Under the pieces are notes generated by a model, which made no database searches, was not told the origin of the DNA, and worked only from the letters and a program-made list of their open reading frames with translations. Shown piece by piece: positions 52,371-61,172 of a DNA stretch of 64,000 nucleotides. The DNA is taken from assembly GCA_903837355.1 (NCBI GenBank), contig CAILUI010000180.1:54369-118368 (forward strand), written 5' to 3'. The translations under genes and the position numbers were made by a program. Position 1 is the stretch's first letter. The number at the start of each line of letters is the position of its first letter. This stretch comes from an uncultured Victivallales bacterium (GTDB lineage Bacteria; Verrucomicrobiota; Lentisphaeria; Oligosphaerales; JAFGRS01).

Positions 52371-55106
52371 ATGAGCACGAATGTCTGGCAGAGCGCACGG
52401 CAGAAGCAGTCAGCACGTCATCTCCTCTATATGGCGGGTTTGGCCATGAGCACGGTTCTGGCGGCGGTTCCGGTCGAGTTCTTTGTGGCGCCGGGGGGCA
52501 ATGACGGCTGGTCGGGACGCGCGGCCACGGCCGGACCGAACGGAGCAGGGCCCTTTGCGACGCTGGGCCGGGCGCGCGACGAGATCCGCGTCCTGAAGCA
52601 GGCCGGGCCCTTGCCGGCGGGCGGGGCGACGGTGGAGGTGGCGGCCGGGGTCTATGAGCTGGCGGAGCCCCTGGAGTTGACCGCGGCGGACTCGGGCACG
52701 GCCGAGGCGCCCATTGTCTACCGCGCCGCGGCCGGGGCCGAGGTGCGTCTGGTCGGCGGGCGGCAGGTCACCAACTTCGTACCGGTCACGGATCCGGCCG
52801 TACTGCAGCGGCTCGATGAGGGTGCCCGCGGCCAGGTCTTCCAGGCCGATCTGAAGGCGCTGGGGATCACGGATTTCGGCGAGGTGGCGACGGACGGCAA
52901 GCGCCTGGAGGTCTTCTTCCAGGACAAGCCGATGACCCTGGCGCGCTGGCCCAACGAGGGCTTCGTGCGTATCGTCGATGTGGTCGGCGGCGCGCCGCAC
53001 AAGATCCACGGCATTCCCGGCGACAAGATCGGCAGGTTCACCTATGACGGCGAGCGCCCAAGCCGTTGGGCCGGCGAGGCCGACGCCTGGCTGCACGGGT
53101 ATTGGTTCTGGGACTGGTCCGACCAGCGCCAGCAGATCGAGTCCATCGACACCGAGAAGCACGTCATCGCCGTCAAGCCACCGTACCACCAATACGGCTA
53201 TCGCAAGAACCAATGGTACTACGCCCTGAACCTGCTCGCCGAACTCGATGCGCCCGGCGAGTGGTACCTGGATCGCACGGCCGGCCTGCTCTATTTCTGG
53301 CCGCCGGCGCCGCTGGACCAGGGCCGGACGCTGGTCTCGGTGCTGCCGGTGCTGATCTCGTGCACCAACACCTCCGGTGTCACCTTCCGCGGCCTGACCC
53401 TGGAGGCAACCCGCAGTACGCCGGTCGTCATCGCGGGCGGCAGTGGCATGCGTGTGATAGGGTGCGTCATTCGTAATACGGGCGGTTCGGCGGTAAGTGC
53501 CTCCGGCAGCGATCACGGCGTCATCGGCTGCGACGTCTACGAGACGGCGGCGGGTGGCATCCATCTCGCCGGCGGTGACCGCAAGACCCTGACGCCGGCG
53601 GGGAACTTCGCCGAGAACAACCACGTGCATCACTACGCCCGCTGGAACCGGGTCTACAATCCGGGCATCACGCTGCACGGGGTCGGCAGCCGCGCCTCGC
53701 ACAACCTGATCGACAACGCGCCGCACATGGCGATGGGCTTCGGCGGCAACGACCACCTGATCGAGTTCAACGAGATCCACAGCGTCTGCTATGAGTCCAA
53801 CGACGCCGGCGCGATCTACACCGGCCGCAACTGGAGCATGTGCGGCACCGTTATCCGCAACAACTACCTGCACCACATCAACGGCTTCGAGGGTCGCGGC
53901 TGTGTCGGCGTCTATCTCGATGACCAGTTCGGCGGCACCCAGATCACCGGCAATCTCTTCTACAAGGTGACGCGGGCCGCTATGATCGGCGGCGGACGCA
54001 ACTGCACCATCGAGAACAACATCTTCATCGACTGTGTCCCGGCGACCCACGTGGACTCGCGCGGCCTGGGCTGGGCCGCCGGCGGGCGCGGCGGGCTCGA
54101 GGAGGGCCTGAAGTCGTTGCCGTACCAGACCCCGCCCTGGAGCGAGCGCTACCCGTACCTGGTGAAGCTGCTCGAGGAGAACCCGATGGCCCCAGTGGGT
54201 AACGTCATTGCCCGCAATATCTGCGTGGGGGGACGCTGGGGCGATTTCGACGGCCAGGCGAAGCCACTGGTGACCTTCCAGGACAACCTGCTCGACGAGG
54301 ATCCGCAGTTCGTGGATGCCGAGCGGCAGGACTTCGCCCTGCGCCCGGACTCGCCGGCCTGGAAGCTGGGTTTCAAGGCCATTCCGTTGGCGAAGATCGG
54401 GCTCTACCGGGATGAGGCTCGGGCCTCATGGCCGGTGGTCAGCGCCGTCCGTCCGCTGACGGAGCCGCCGCCGGCCGCCAAGGCCCTGTCCCGCAAGGCG
54501 CCGGTCGTCTTCCGCGTGCCGCGGCTGGTCGCCCCGGTCACCGTCGATGGTACCATCACCCCGGCCGAGTGGTTCGGCCTCGAGGTCGCCCGCGGGCTGG
54601 TGATCGAGCAGGGCATTCAGGGCGAGAAGGTCTCGCCGCCGAGCGCGGCCTGGGTCGCCTGGGACGACGCGGCGCTGTACATCGCCATCGATAACGCCAT
54701 CAATCCGAAGTTCCCGATCCGCCCCGGCAACCAGTGGGGGCAGGACGATGCCGTCGAGCTCGCCTGGTGCAATCCGGCCGCCGGCAAGGAGGCGCCGATC
54801 CTGGTGCTGCGCGGTTTCCCGTCGGGCCACTTTGCGGGCAGCGAGGAATCCGGGGCGTCCGCCGCGGCCCTGCAGCGCGCCCTGGAGGGGGTTCAGTACA
54901 AGGCCCAACTCGTGGACGCCAAACGCTGGACTGCCGAGTGGCGCCTGCCGTTTGCAGCGCTGGGGATCGATCCGGCGAAGCCGGCGCGCCTGCAGTTCAA
55001 TCTCTCCGTCCGTAAGAGCGCGGACGAGGTCTGGGTGGAATGGCAGGGCACCGCGAGCTCGACCTGGCAGGTCGGCAATGCCGGCGTCCTCGAACTGGCG
55101 AGGTGA
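52371..55106 (+). CDS. Secreted right-handed beta-helix protein (GH141-like) with CBM9-like domain
   Basis: A 911-residue exported protein (signal near HLLYMAGLAMSTVLAAVPVE) related in layout to the protein at 12304. It opens FFVAPGGNDGWSGR and TLGRARDEIRVLK, the GH141-like N-terminal pattern. Beta-helix rungs fill about 330-620 (repeated N-x-I and G-G-x-x-C-x-I). The terminal rung DPQFVDAERQDFALRPDSPAW follows near 645-665. From about 712 a CBM9/DOMON-like domain is added (VTVDGTITPAEWFG, AAWVAWDDAALYIAI, AEWRLPFAAL). AGAGG/GGACAGG precedes the ATG. The likely role is attack on a branched plant or algal glycan; specificity is unknown. Confidence 0.84.
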   Translation: MSTNVWQSARQKQSARHLLYMAGLAMSTVLAAVPVEFFVAPGGNDGWSGRAATAGPNGAGPFATLGRARDEIRVLKQAGPLPAGGATVEVAAGVYELAEPLELTAADSGTAEAPIVYRAAAGAEVRLVGGRQVTNFVPVTDPAVLQRLDEGARGQVFQADLKALGITDFGEVATDGKRLEVFFQDKPMTLARWPNEGFVRIVDVVGGAPHKIHGIPGDKIGRFTYDGERPSRWAGEADAWLHGYWFWDWSDQRQQIESIDTEKHVIAVKPPYHQYGYRKNQWYYALNLLAELDAPGEWYLDRTAGLLYFWPPAPLDQGRTLVSVLPVLISCTNTSGVTFRGLTLEATRSTPVVIAGGSGMRVIGCVIRNTGGSAVSASGSDHGVIGCDVYETAAGGIHLAGGDRKTLTPAGNFAENNHVHHYARWNRVYNPGITLHGVGSRASHNLIDNAPHMAMGFGGNDHLIEFNEIHSVCYESNDAGAIYTGRNWSMCGTVIRNNYLHHINGFEGRGCVGVYLDDQFGGTQITGNLFYKVTRAAMIGGGRNCTIENNIFIDCVPATHVDSRGLGWAAGGRGGLEEGLKSLPYQTPPWSERYPYLVKLLEENPMAPVGNVIARNICVGGRWGDFDGQAKPLVTFQDNLLDEDPQFVDAERQDFALRPDSPAWKLGFKAIPLAKIGLYRDEARASWPVVSAVRPLTEPPPAAKALSRKAPVVFRVPRLVAPVTVDGTITPAEWFGLEVARGLVIEQGIQGEKVSPPSAAWVAWDDAALYIAIDNAINPKFPIRPGNQWGQDDAVELAWCNPAAGKEAPILVLRGFPSGHFAGSEESGASAAALQRALEGVQYKAQLVDAKRWTAEWRLPFAALGIDPAKPARLQFNLSVRKSADEVWVEWQGTASSTWQVGNAGVLELAR

Positions 55107-55145
55107 GGCGTGCTGCGGTCGTTCGCGGGCGGCGTCGGTCCGAGG

Positions 55146-55256
55146 CCCGCCGAAGGCGGGTGCGGCGGCGATCTCCTGCCATACGGCAGGACTGGCCAGC
55201 AGACCTGCTCTTGCCCTCCAAGCGTGTGGCGTGGCTGCTGGGGGTTGGAGGGCAAG
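55146..55256. repeat. Three consecutive perfect hairpins in the intergenic region
   Basis: In the 221-base gap after the beta-helix gene there are three perfect inverted repeats: CCCGCC-gaa-GGCGGG (55146-55160), TCCTGCC-atac-GGCAGGA (55174-55191), and CTTGCCCTCCAA (55210-55221) with TTGGAGGGCAAG (55245-55256, 23-base loop). They may form a structured leader for the next gene or a REP-like cluster. No T-run follows. Confidence 0.75.
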
Positions 55257-55327
55257 CACAGGGGCGGCTCAGCCGCGCCGACGCGCTGCCGGGGCCGGCT
55301 GTGAGTTCTGTCCTACTGGAGTTAGAC

Positions 55328-57670
55328 ATGGCAACCAGATGCGTACGAAACGGGCTCTTGGTCGCGTTGGCCTGCGGCACCCTCGCCGTAACCGCCGCCG
55401 AGCCCGCGGCGCCGCGGCCCGCCGTGGCTATCCTGCACGGCACCTACGACCACAACCGCCATGCTGCCGAGCACGACGGCGTGCTGGCCGGCCTCGGGTG
55501 GACGGCCAGCAAGTATGCTCTGACCGACCTCGAGCGCCTGCTGGCCGACCTTGACCGCTTCGACCTGGTGATCGCCAATCCGCTGTTCAACTACGGCCCC
55601 GACGGGCGTGATCTCGGCCTGCAGGGCGAGGTCTGGCGGCGCTTCCTGGAGCGTGGTGGCGCGCTGGTCCTGACCGACTGCAACTACCCGGTCTGCGTGG
55701 ACTGGTTGCAGCGTATCGCCCCCTCCTGCGCGGTGACAACCGAGCCCTGCACGGCAACGCAGGCGGCGACGGAGAGCACGCCGCCGCACCCGCTGCACGC
55801 CCTGCCCAACCTGGTCGCCGGCCGCAACTCCTGGCAGCACCTGGTGTTGCCGGCGGGGGGTTGGGAGACCCTCACGCACTGTGGCGACGGCCAGGCGGCC
55901 GCGGCGGTGCAGCCGCTGGGCACTGGCCTGCTGCTCATCAGCAGTTCCTGGCCGCTGCGGAGTGCGGACCTCGAGAACCTCTGGACCAACCTGCAGGTGC
56001 GACGTCTCGGCCTGGCGGTGACCCGCTTTGAGACCGCCGCCCCGACCCTTTGGGAGCGCGACGCGAGCCTCGGCCTGCGCAGCCTCGGCAAAGACGCCGT
56101 TACGGCAACCTTGGTCCAGACGCTGGAGCCACTCCAGGGGCCAGCGCGCCGCGACACCGCGGTCGCTACCCTCGGTCCTGGCGGGGTCGCGGCGCTTCAC
56201 CTGGCCTGGAGCCTCACGCGGGCCGACGACGGCGCGCGGGCACGTCTTGACCTCGACGTCGCCGGTCAGCCGCTGACGCTTTCCGCGCAGACGCTGGCTC
56301 TGCCCCCGCTCCTGGACGTGACGTTGCGCCAACCCGCCTACCGCGGTATCCTCCTCGCCTCGGCCCTGCCGAGTGAGCTTGTGCTCTTGGTGACCACGAC
56401 CCCGGATACCCAACCGTTGGCGGACTTGACCGTGGCGGTGCAGGTCTGTGCCGCGGGGGGGGCCGTGGTGGCCAAGCTGGACCGGCAGGCGGTCACCGTA
56501 GGCGCTGCCGTGCTGCGCGTGCCGCTCGCCGGGATCGCGCCGGATGAGTACGTCGTGCGCACTGAGTTGCGCCAGGGTGACGCGGTGGCGGCCAGCGTGG
56601 AGCGCACGCTGTCGATTCTGCCGGACCGCCCGGCCACCGTGACCATCGACGAAGAGATGGCCCTGCGCGTCGACGGCAAGCCCTTCTTCCCCCTCGGCAT
56701 GTACCACGTCGGCGAGGCGGAACTGCCGGCGATGGCGGTGCTGGGCCTGAACACCGTCCAAGGTTGGGGCGGTGACCTGGAGCGCGCCCGGCGTTTTCTG
56801 GATACGGCGCATGCCCAGCGCTTGAAGGTGCTGCTGGAGATGGGCGGTCTGGTTGATCAGAAGGTCGACACCGCTGCCATCGCCGCCCATGTGCAGGCCT
56901 TCAAGGACCACCCGGCGCTGCTGGCCTGGTACGTCCGCGACGAGCCCGCGGCCGGACAGCAGGCTGTGGTGCGCGAGGCGGCCGAGCTCTTCCACCGCCT
57001 GGACCGGACGCATCCGACCTACGTCGTCTCCTGCAGTCCGGGCGATTTCCCCGCGCAGGCACAGCTCGCCGACATCTTCGCCGTGGATCCTTACCCGCTG
57101 CCCGGCGGTCCGATCACGATGGTCGCGCAGTGGGCGGACGCCGCCTGGAAGGCGACGCAGGGCCGGCGGCCGGTCTGGCTCATCCCGCAAGCCCATGACA
57201 ACACCTCGTACGAACTCCCGCCGCCCGCACGTGGCGCCAAGCCGCCGACGCGGGAGCAGGAGCGCTGCATGGTCTACCAGAGCCTGGTCCACGGCGCCAA
57301 GGGCATCGTCTGGTACACCTGGGACGACGGACCCAACATGGGCGCCAAGTACCACCCGGCCCTGCAGGACGTGATCCGCGAACTGTGCACCGAGATCGCC
57401 GCCCTGGCGCCCTGGCTGCTCAGTGGCACGCAGCGGCAGTTCCAGGCCGCCGACGGCAAGGTCCACGGCCTGGTCGGCGCCACGGCCGCCGGCCGCCGCC
57501 TGATCGTGGTCAACACCGCGTCGACCGCGGTCAGCGCCGAGTTCCAGGTCGTGGAAGCGCCGCCGGGACAGGGGTTCACGCCGCTCGCCGGCGGACCAGA
57601 GAAAGCCGTCCGCGACGGGCGCCTGGCGCTCGAACTGGCGCCGCTGGACGTCCAGGTGTTCAGCTTCTGA
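55328..57670 (+). CDS. Exported glycoside hydrolase-like protein with TIM barrel
   Basis: A 780-residue exported protein (signal NGLLVALACGTLAVTAAE). The N-terminal part looks like a Rossmann/flavodoxin-type fold (VAILHGTYDHNRHAAEHDGV, FDLVIANPLFN, GGALVLTDCNYP), as in trehalose-utilisation/GATase-like domains. From about 451 a clan-A-like barrel begins (DGKPFFPLGMYHVGEAELPAM), with WYVRDEP (Glu539) as a candidate acid/base and IVWYTWDDGP near the C-terminus. GGAG lies 8 bases before ATG 55328; the longer frame from 55040 overlaps the previous gene and is rejected. No named GH family is certain. Confidence 0.75.
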   Translation: MATRCVRNGLLVALACGTLAVTAAEPAAPRPAVAILHGTYDHNRHAAEHDGVLAGLGWTASKYALTDLERLLADLDRFDLVIANPLFNYGPDGRDLGLQGEVWRRFLERGGALVLTDCNYPVCVDWLQRIAPSCAVTTEPCTATQAATESTPPHPLHALPNLVAGRNSWQHLVLPAGGWETLTHCGDGQAAAAVQPLGTGLLLISSSWPLRSADLENLWTNLQVRRLGLAVTRFETAAPTLWERDASLGLRSLGKDAVTATLVQTLEPLQGPARRDTAVATLGPGGVAALHLAWSLTRADDGARARLDLDVAGQPLTLSAQTLALPPLLDVTLRQPAYRGILLASALPSELVLLVTTTPDTQPLADLTVAVQVCAAGGAVVAKLDRQAVTVGAAVLRVPLAGIAPDEYVVRTELRQGDAVAASVERTLSILPDRPATVTIDEEMALRVDGKPFFPLGMYHVGEAELPAMAVLGLNTVQGWGGDLERARRFLDTAHAQRLKVLLEMGGLVDQKVDTAAIAAHVQAFKDHPALLAWYVRDEPAAGQQAVVREAAELFHRLDRTHPTYVVSCSPGDFPAQAQLADIFAVDPYPLPGGPITMVAQWADAAWKATQGRRPVWLIPQAHDNTSYELPPPARGAKPPTREQERCMVYQSLVHGAKGIVWYTWDDGPNMGAKYHPALQDVIRELCTEIAALAPWLLSGTQRQFQAADGKVHGLVGATAAGRRLIVVNTASTAVSAEFQVVEAPPGQGFTPLAGGPEKAVRDGRLALELAPLDVQVFSF

Positions 57671-57721
57671 CCGTGGCGCGCCGGCCCGCACACGTCTCGG
57701 CGCCGCCGCTCTTCGGAGTTC

Positions 57722-57757
57722 TTGACACCGCGTGCATGCACATGTACGTGTATATGC
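57722..57757 (+). promoter_or_regulatory. VapBC promoter/operator region
   Basis: A perfect TTGACA (57722-57727) stands 30 bases before the vapB ATG. Between them lie the palindrome GTGCATGCAC (57732-57741) and further CATG/TGCATG half-sites reaching the start codon. Autoregulating VapB dimers bind such palindromes. The -10 is not clear. Confidence 0.5.
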
Positions 57758-58003
57758 ATGGCTACGAAGACCATCTCCATCGATCTCGATGCCTACGAGC
57801 GCCTGCGGCGGGCGCGGCGGGCGCCAGATGAGTCGTTCTCGCAGGTGATCAAGCGCGGCCAGTGGGAGCGTGGCCGGCGCACCTGTACCGACTTTGCGGC
57901 GGCGATGGCGCGACTGCCGCCGTTGGATATGGAGACTCTGGAGCGTCTTGATCAGGCCCAGGCGCAGGATGCCGCGCCGGAGGACGCATGGCGGACGCGC
58001 TGA
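57758..58003 (+). CDS. vapB: VapB family antitoxin
   Basis: An 81-residue antitoxin. The N-terminal MATKTISIDLDAYERLRRARR and ESFSQVIKR match the VAPB_antitox (DUF217) DNA-binding part; the C-terminal half, ending DMETLERLDQAQAQDA, is the helix that would wrap the toxin. It overlaps vapC by 16 bases, the usual coupled arrangement, and would repress the operon through the palindromes upstream. Confidence 0.88.
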   Translation: MATKTISIDLDAYERLRRARRAPDESFSQVIKRGQWERGRRTCTDFAAAMARLPPLDMETLERLDQAQAQDAAPEDAWRTR

Positions 58004-58389
58004 TCTTCGACACCACGTTCCTTATCGACGTCCAGCGGGAGCGTGCTCGGCAGGACGGATCGGGGCCAGCACACCGCTTTCTGCAGGGTCACGCCGACGC
58101 CAGCATGCAGTTGCCGGTCACGGCCCTGGGCGAGTTCGCGGAGGGATTCGCGGACCACAGCCACCCGGTCCTGCGCGCCACGGTCGCGCTGTTCGAGGTC
58201 CTCGCCGTGGACGCCGAGACGGCCCTTCGCTACGCTGAAGTGACCCGGTACCTGCGCGAGCAGGGGCGGTTACCGGGGGCCAACGACCTGTGGATTGCGG
58301 CCACCGCCTTGCGGCACGGCCGGACGCTGGTGACCCGCAACGCCGCGGATTTCCGCCGGGTGCCGGGATTGACCGTGGTGACCTACTGA
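57988..58389 (+). CDS. vapC: VapC family PIN-domain ribonuclease toxin
   Basis: A 133-residue PIN-domain endoribonuclease. The acidic, Mg2+-binding quartet is complete: Asp8 (IFDTTFLID), Glu49 (ALGEFAEGF), Asp100 (ANDLWIAATAL) and Asp121 (TRNAADF). Typical targets of the family are tRNAs or rRNA, held in check by VapB. The gene overlaps vapB and ends 32 bases from a convergent glycosyltransferase gene. Confidence 0.94.
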   Translation: MADALIFDTTFLIDVQRERARQDGSGPAHRFLQGHADASMQLPVTALGEFAEGFADHSHPVLRATVALFEVLAVDAETALRYAEVTRYLREQGRLPGANDLWIAATALRHGRTLVTRNAADFRRVPGLTVVTY

Positions 58390-58420
58390 GTCGAGTTCCC
58401 GGCGGCGCGCGGAGCACGGT

Positions 58421-59107
58421 CTACTGCAGCAGGTTGTACTTGACGATGTACCAGAGGGCGGCGACGCCATCGCGCCAGCCGATCTTCTTGCCTTCGTCGA
58501 AGCGCCGCGCCTCGTAGGCGATCGGGACCTCGTAGATGCGGCAGCGGCGTTTGGCGAGTTTGGCCGTGATCTCGGGTTCGAAGCCGAAGCGGTTGCACTC
58601 CAGTTCCATGTCCCGGAAGAGCTCCGCGCGCATCATCTTGTAGCAGGTCTCCATGTCCGTGATATGGATATTGGCGAGCATGTTACTGAACGTCGTCAGG
58701 GTCTTGTTGCCGAGGTAGTGCCAGAAGGAATCCACCAGCAGCTCGCGGCCAGAGTAGCGACTGCCGTAGACGACATCGGCCCGGTTCTCCGCGATCGGCC
58801 GCAACAGCTTCGGGAACTCGCTGGGAGCGTATTCGAGATCGGCGTCCTGGATGACGACGACGTCGCCGCTGATGCGCTTCTGGGCCGTGCGGATGGCGGC
58901 GCCCTTACCACGGTTGACGTCGTGGTGTACGATGACCAGATCGGCGGCCGGCGGCAGGGCCTCCAGCAGAGCCCGGGTGCCATCGCTGGAGCAGTCGTTG
59001 ACCACCAGGATCTCCAGATCGGCAACGCCGCAGGCGCGGACCTGGCGGATGATCTCCAGGACTGTTGCCTCTTCGTTGTACACCGGAATGATGACCGACA
59101 ACTTCAT
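58421..59107 (-). CDS. Family 2 glycosyltransferase (dolichyl-phosphate mannose synthase-like)
   Basis: A 228-residue GT-A enzyme that transfers a sugar from a nucleotide donor, probably to a lipid carrier. It begins LSVIIPVYNEEATV, has VVNDCSSDGT, RGKGAAIRTA and the metal-binding DAD (Asp88-Asp90 in VIQDADLEY), then ETCYKMMRAE and a C-terminal RFGFEPEITAKLAKR segment. It lacks C-terminal membrane helices, so it is the short DPM1-like form. Its ATG overlaps the stop of the preceding small gene by 4 bases (ATGA), the last member of a four-gene operon. Confidence 0.93.
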   Translation of the reverse strand: MKLSVIIPVYNEEATVLEIIRQVRACGVADLEILVVNDCSSDGTRALLEALPPAADLVIVHHDVNRGKGAAIRTAQKRISGDVVVIQDADLEYAPSEFPKLLRPIAENRADVVYGSRYSGRELLVDSFWHYLGNKTLTTFSNMLANIHITDMETCYKMMRAELFRDMELECNRFGFEPEITAKLAKRRCRIYEVPIAYEARRFDEGKKIGWRDGVAALWYIVKYNLLQ

Positions 59108-59571
59108 GGGCTGACCCGCTCCTGGGGCACCGCCGCAGCGCGCGACTGGCGGACCGTCACTGTACAGGCGGCTTCAGCACAGCGCGAGAAGTCGATGTCG
59201 TAGTCGAATCCCAGTGGCTCCAGGATCTTGCGGTAGAGGGCGTCACAGTGCAGGCAGTAGTCGCTGTAGGCCTCGAAATGAGTGGCCGCGAGCAGCCTGC
59301 CCTTGGAGGGGCAGTGGTGCATCGTAATGCGGAACAGGCCCGCTTCCTCGTCCAACTCCATGGTGAAGTCGGCCGCTTCCTCGTTGAGCGTCTGGCTCCA
59401 GTACAGCCAGCAACCGCGCAGCCCATGCTCGGCCACCAGGTCACGGAGGTTGGTTAGGTAGGTCTCCGAGAGGTAGGCCCAGAAGTCGCGGACGGCCGTC
59501 GCGCCCCCGAGACGGTGCAGGGTACGGAAGAGCTCGCTGTAGGCCGGGATGAATTCGGTGCAACTGATCAC
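59104..59571 (-). CDS. Small cytoplasmic protein, possibly ATC hydrolase-like
   Basis: A 155-residue protein. It opens ISCTEFIPAYSELFRTLHRLGG and has AAVRDFWAYL-type helices, a beta core with ITMHHCPSKGRL, and HFEAYSDYCLHCDALYRKILEPLGF. The Cys/His pattern vaguely recalls the L-2-amino-thiazoline-4-carboxylate hydrolase family, but I am not sure. The start is GTG 59571 behind AGGAGG, overlapping the stop of the upstream gene; both neighbours are coupled to it. It aligns over most of its length with the gene upstream, suggesting paralogues. Confidence 0.65.
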   Translation of the reverse strand: MISCTEFIPAYSELFRTLHRLGGATAVRDFWAYLSETYLTNLRDLVAEHGLRGCWLYWSQTLNEEAADFTMELDEEAGLFRITMHHCPSKGRLLAATHFEAYSDYCLHCDALYRKILEPLGFDYDIDFSRCAEAACTVTVRQSRAAAVPQERVSP

Positions 59572-60035
59572 GTCGGCCTCCTGCGGAAGCGCTGGATGCT
59601 GCCGCCGGTCTGCGGGTCGTAGGCCACCAACTCGGCGCTGTAGGGCGTGTCTTCGCAGAGGGCCTCGTTGACGGTCCGCGTGGTCTCGCTGTACAACGGA
59701 CTGACCTCCTCGCCGCGGCGGCGCAGGTGCATGACCGCCGGGCAGGCGTCGACCCGCAGCACCAGCTCGTCGGCCGTCTGCTCGACGTGTACCGTCGCGC
59801 CCTCGACGCTGTAGAGCGTCTCGAAGTACTGCCGCAGAGCCCCGAGGCCCTCCGCCAGCAACCGCTGCCGCAACGGTGCGTGCCAGCGCCGGGAAAACTC
59901 CCGCAGGTAGTCGCGCACCGCGGCCTCGCCATAGTGCTGGTGCAGGTAGACGATGCCGCCGTGCAGGGCGCTGTGGAAGTCTTTGTGCAGGTATGGATTG
60001 TCGGCCGCCCGACGCTCCATGACGTGTCTGGCCAT
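59568..60035 (-). CDS. Small cytoplasmic protein, divergent relative of its neighbour
   Basis: A 155-residue protein of unknown function. NPYLHKDFHSALHGGIVYLH, AAVRDYLREFSRRWHAPL, a beta hairpin region (VHVEQTADELVLRVDACPAVM) and a polar C-terminus are visible. The AVRDY/AVRDF helix and the later CPxxx strand line up with the next gene, so the two may form a heterodimer. It starts 25 bases after the aldolase-like gene and shares its transcript. No catalytic motif is recognised. Confidence 0.65.
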   Translation of the reverse strand: MARHVMERRAADNPYLHKDFHSALHGGIVYLHQHYGEAAVRDYLREFSRRWHAPLRQRLLAEGLGALRQYFETLYSVEGATVHVEQTADELVLRVDACPAVMHLRRRGEEVSPLYSETTRTVNEALCEDTPYSAELVAYDPQTGGSIQRFRRRPT

Positions 60036-60060
60036 GGCGTGTTCCCTCCAACGGGCAGGA

Positions 60061-60990
60061 TCAGGGCAGGAGCACGTCCCGGTCCTGCACCAAGGCGCGG
60101 TCGATGGCCTCTGAGCACGAGTCCGTCAACGGGTAGTTGAGCAGGTTCCGGCGCGTGCTGAAGACCCCCATGCGGACCAGCAGCTCCTTCAGACCGCTGA
60201 GCCAGCAGGTGATCTCCTTGCCGCCATAGATGTCCCACATCAGGCGGTTCATGCGCTCCTGCAGGGCCTGGGCGGCGGCGGCATCGCCGCGGGCGCAGGC
60301 GTCCAGGATCAGCGCCGCCAGGCGGCCGTTGAAGATGCCTCCGCCGAGCAGGGCGCCATTGTAGCCGTGCAGCAGGTACGAGACCACGTCGAACTCGTAG
60401 CCCGTGAGCAAGCGCAGTTCCGGGCGTTGTTGCCGGGCCCGCAACGCGAGGTCACGCCGGGCCGGGTCCATGGAGCTGTCCTTGACCAGCACCACGGCGG
60501 GCTCGGCATAGACCGCCTCCAGGACCGCGGCTGAAACCGGCACGCTGCCGCCGTTGCCACGGTCGTAGATGCCGACGGGCAGGGGGCAGCGGCGCACGGT
60601 TTCGACGTACAGAGCGCGGACGTTGGCGTCGGTCGCGTTGAGCAGAAAGTGCGGCGGGGCAATGACCGCGAGGTCCGCGCCGTCGGCCGCTGCCTGCTCC
60701 GCGTTTTCGAGCATCCGGCCCACCGAGTTGTCGGTGATCTGGACGGCCAGGACCAGCCGTCCGGCACTGGCCGCCGCGGTCTCGCGGACCAGGCTCCGCA
60801 GGTCGGCGCGCCGCAGCCACGCCCCCTCCCCACAGGTGCCGCCGAGGAAGAGCCCGCGAACGCCCAGACGCAGGTGGTGTGCCACCAATCGCGGCACGCT
60901 GTCAGCATCCAGAGTGAGGGCAGCGGTCAGTGGCGTCGGGGTGGCGGACCAGACTCCAGCCAGACGCTCAGCGTCGATGGTCTGCTGCAT
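60061..60990 (-). CDS. DapA/NAL-type class I aldolase (dihydrodipicolinate synthase family)
   Basis: A 309-residue TIM-barrel lyase. The pyruvate-binding loop is GTCGEG (51-56), the Tyr in GIYDRGN is Tyr142, and the Schiff-base Lys is Lys170 (VVLVKDSSMD). Loop Cys replaces the usual Thr of GTTGE, so it is not a standard DapA and probably acts on a keto-deoxy sugar acid. ATG 60990 has GAGGG about 11 bases upstream; the longer start at 61008 has no signal. It heads the four-gene operon. Confidence 0.88.
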   Translation of the reverse strand: MQQTIDAERLAGVWSATPTPLTAALTLDADSVPRLVAHHLRLGVRGLFLGGTCGEGAWLRRADLRSLVRETAAASAGRLVLAVQITDNSVGRMLENAEQAAADGADLAVIAPPHFLLNATDANVRALYVETVRRCPLPVGIYDRGNGGSVPVSAAVLEAVYAEPAVVLVKDSSMDPARRDLALRARQQRPELRLLTGYEFDVVSYLLHGYNGALLGGGIFNGRLAALILDACARGDAAAAQALQERMNRLMWDIYGGKEITCWLSGLKELLVRMGVFSTRRNLLNYPLTDSCSEAIDRALVQDRDVLLP

Positions 60991-61072
60991 AGGATGATGG
61001 ACCCTCATATCGGGAGCGGCGTCGCGCTGCCGGCGCCGAGGCCAGCGGCCCGGTGACGCATCCGGCGGCCCT

Positions 61073-61100
61073 AGTCTACAGGCCTCGGCGCCGATGTCAA
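61073..61100 (-). promoter_or_regulatory. Promoter for the aldolase-glycosyltransferase operon
   Basis: On the minus strand: perfect TTGACA (61100-61095), a 16-base spacer and TAGACT (61078-61073, 4/6). Transcription would begin near 61067, about 77 bases before the ATG at 60990. Confidence 0.7.
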
Positions 61101-61124
61101 CGACGACCCATTGGCCCTGGGCGC

Positions 61125-61160
61125 AAGTCAGCTTATGGTGCGCGCACCATAAGCTGACTT
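61125..61160. repeat. 36-bp perfect palindrome at the recombinase element end
   Basis: The 18 bases from 61125 (AAGTCAGCTTATGGTGCG) are followed directly by their exact reverse complement to 61160. It lies between the operon promoter and the recombinase genes and is likely a terminal or recombinase-binding site. Confidence 0.92.
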
Positions 61161-61172
61161 ATGCTGCGTGGG

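Noticed and set aside
51844..52374. 176-codon ORF across the gap before the second beta-helix gene
   Set aside because: Noncoding composition, no ribosome binding site, overlaps both neighbours and covers the hexamer repeat.
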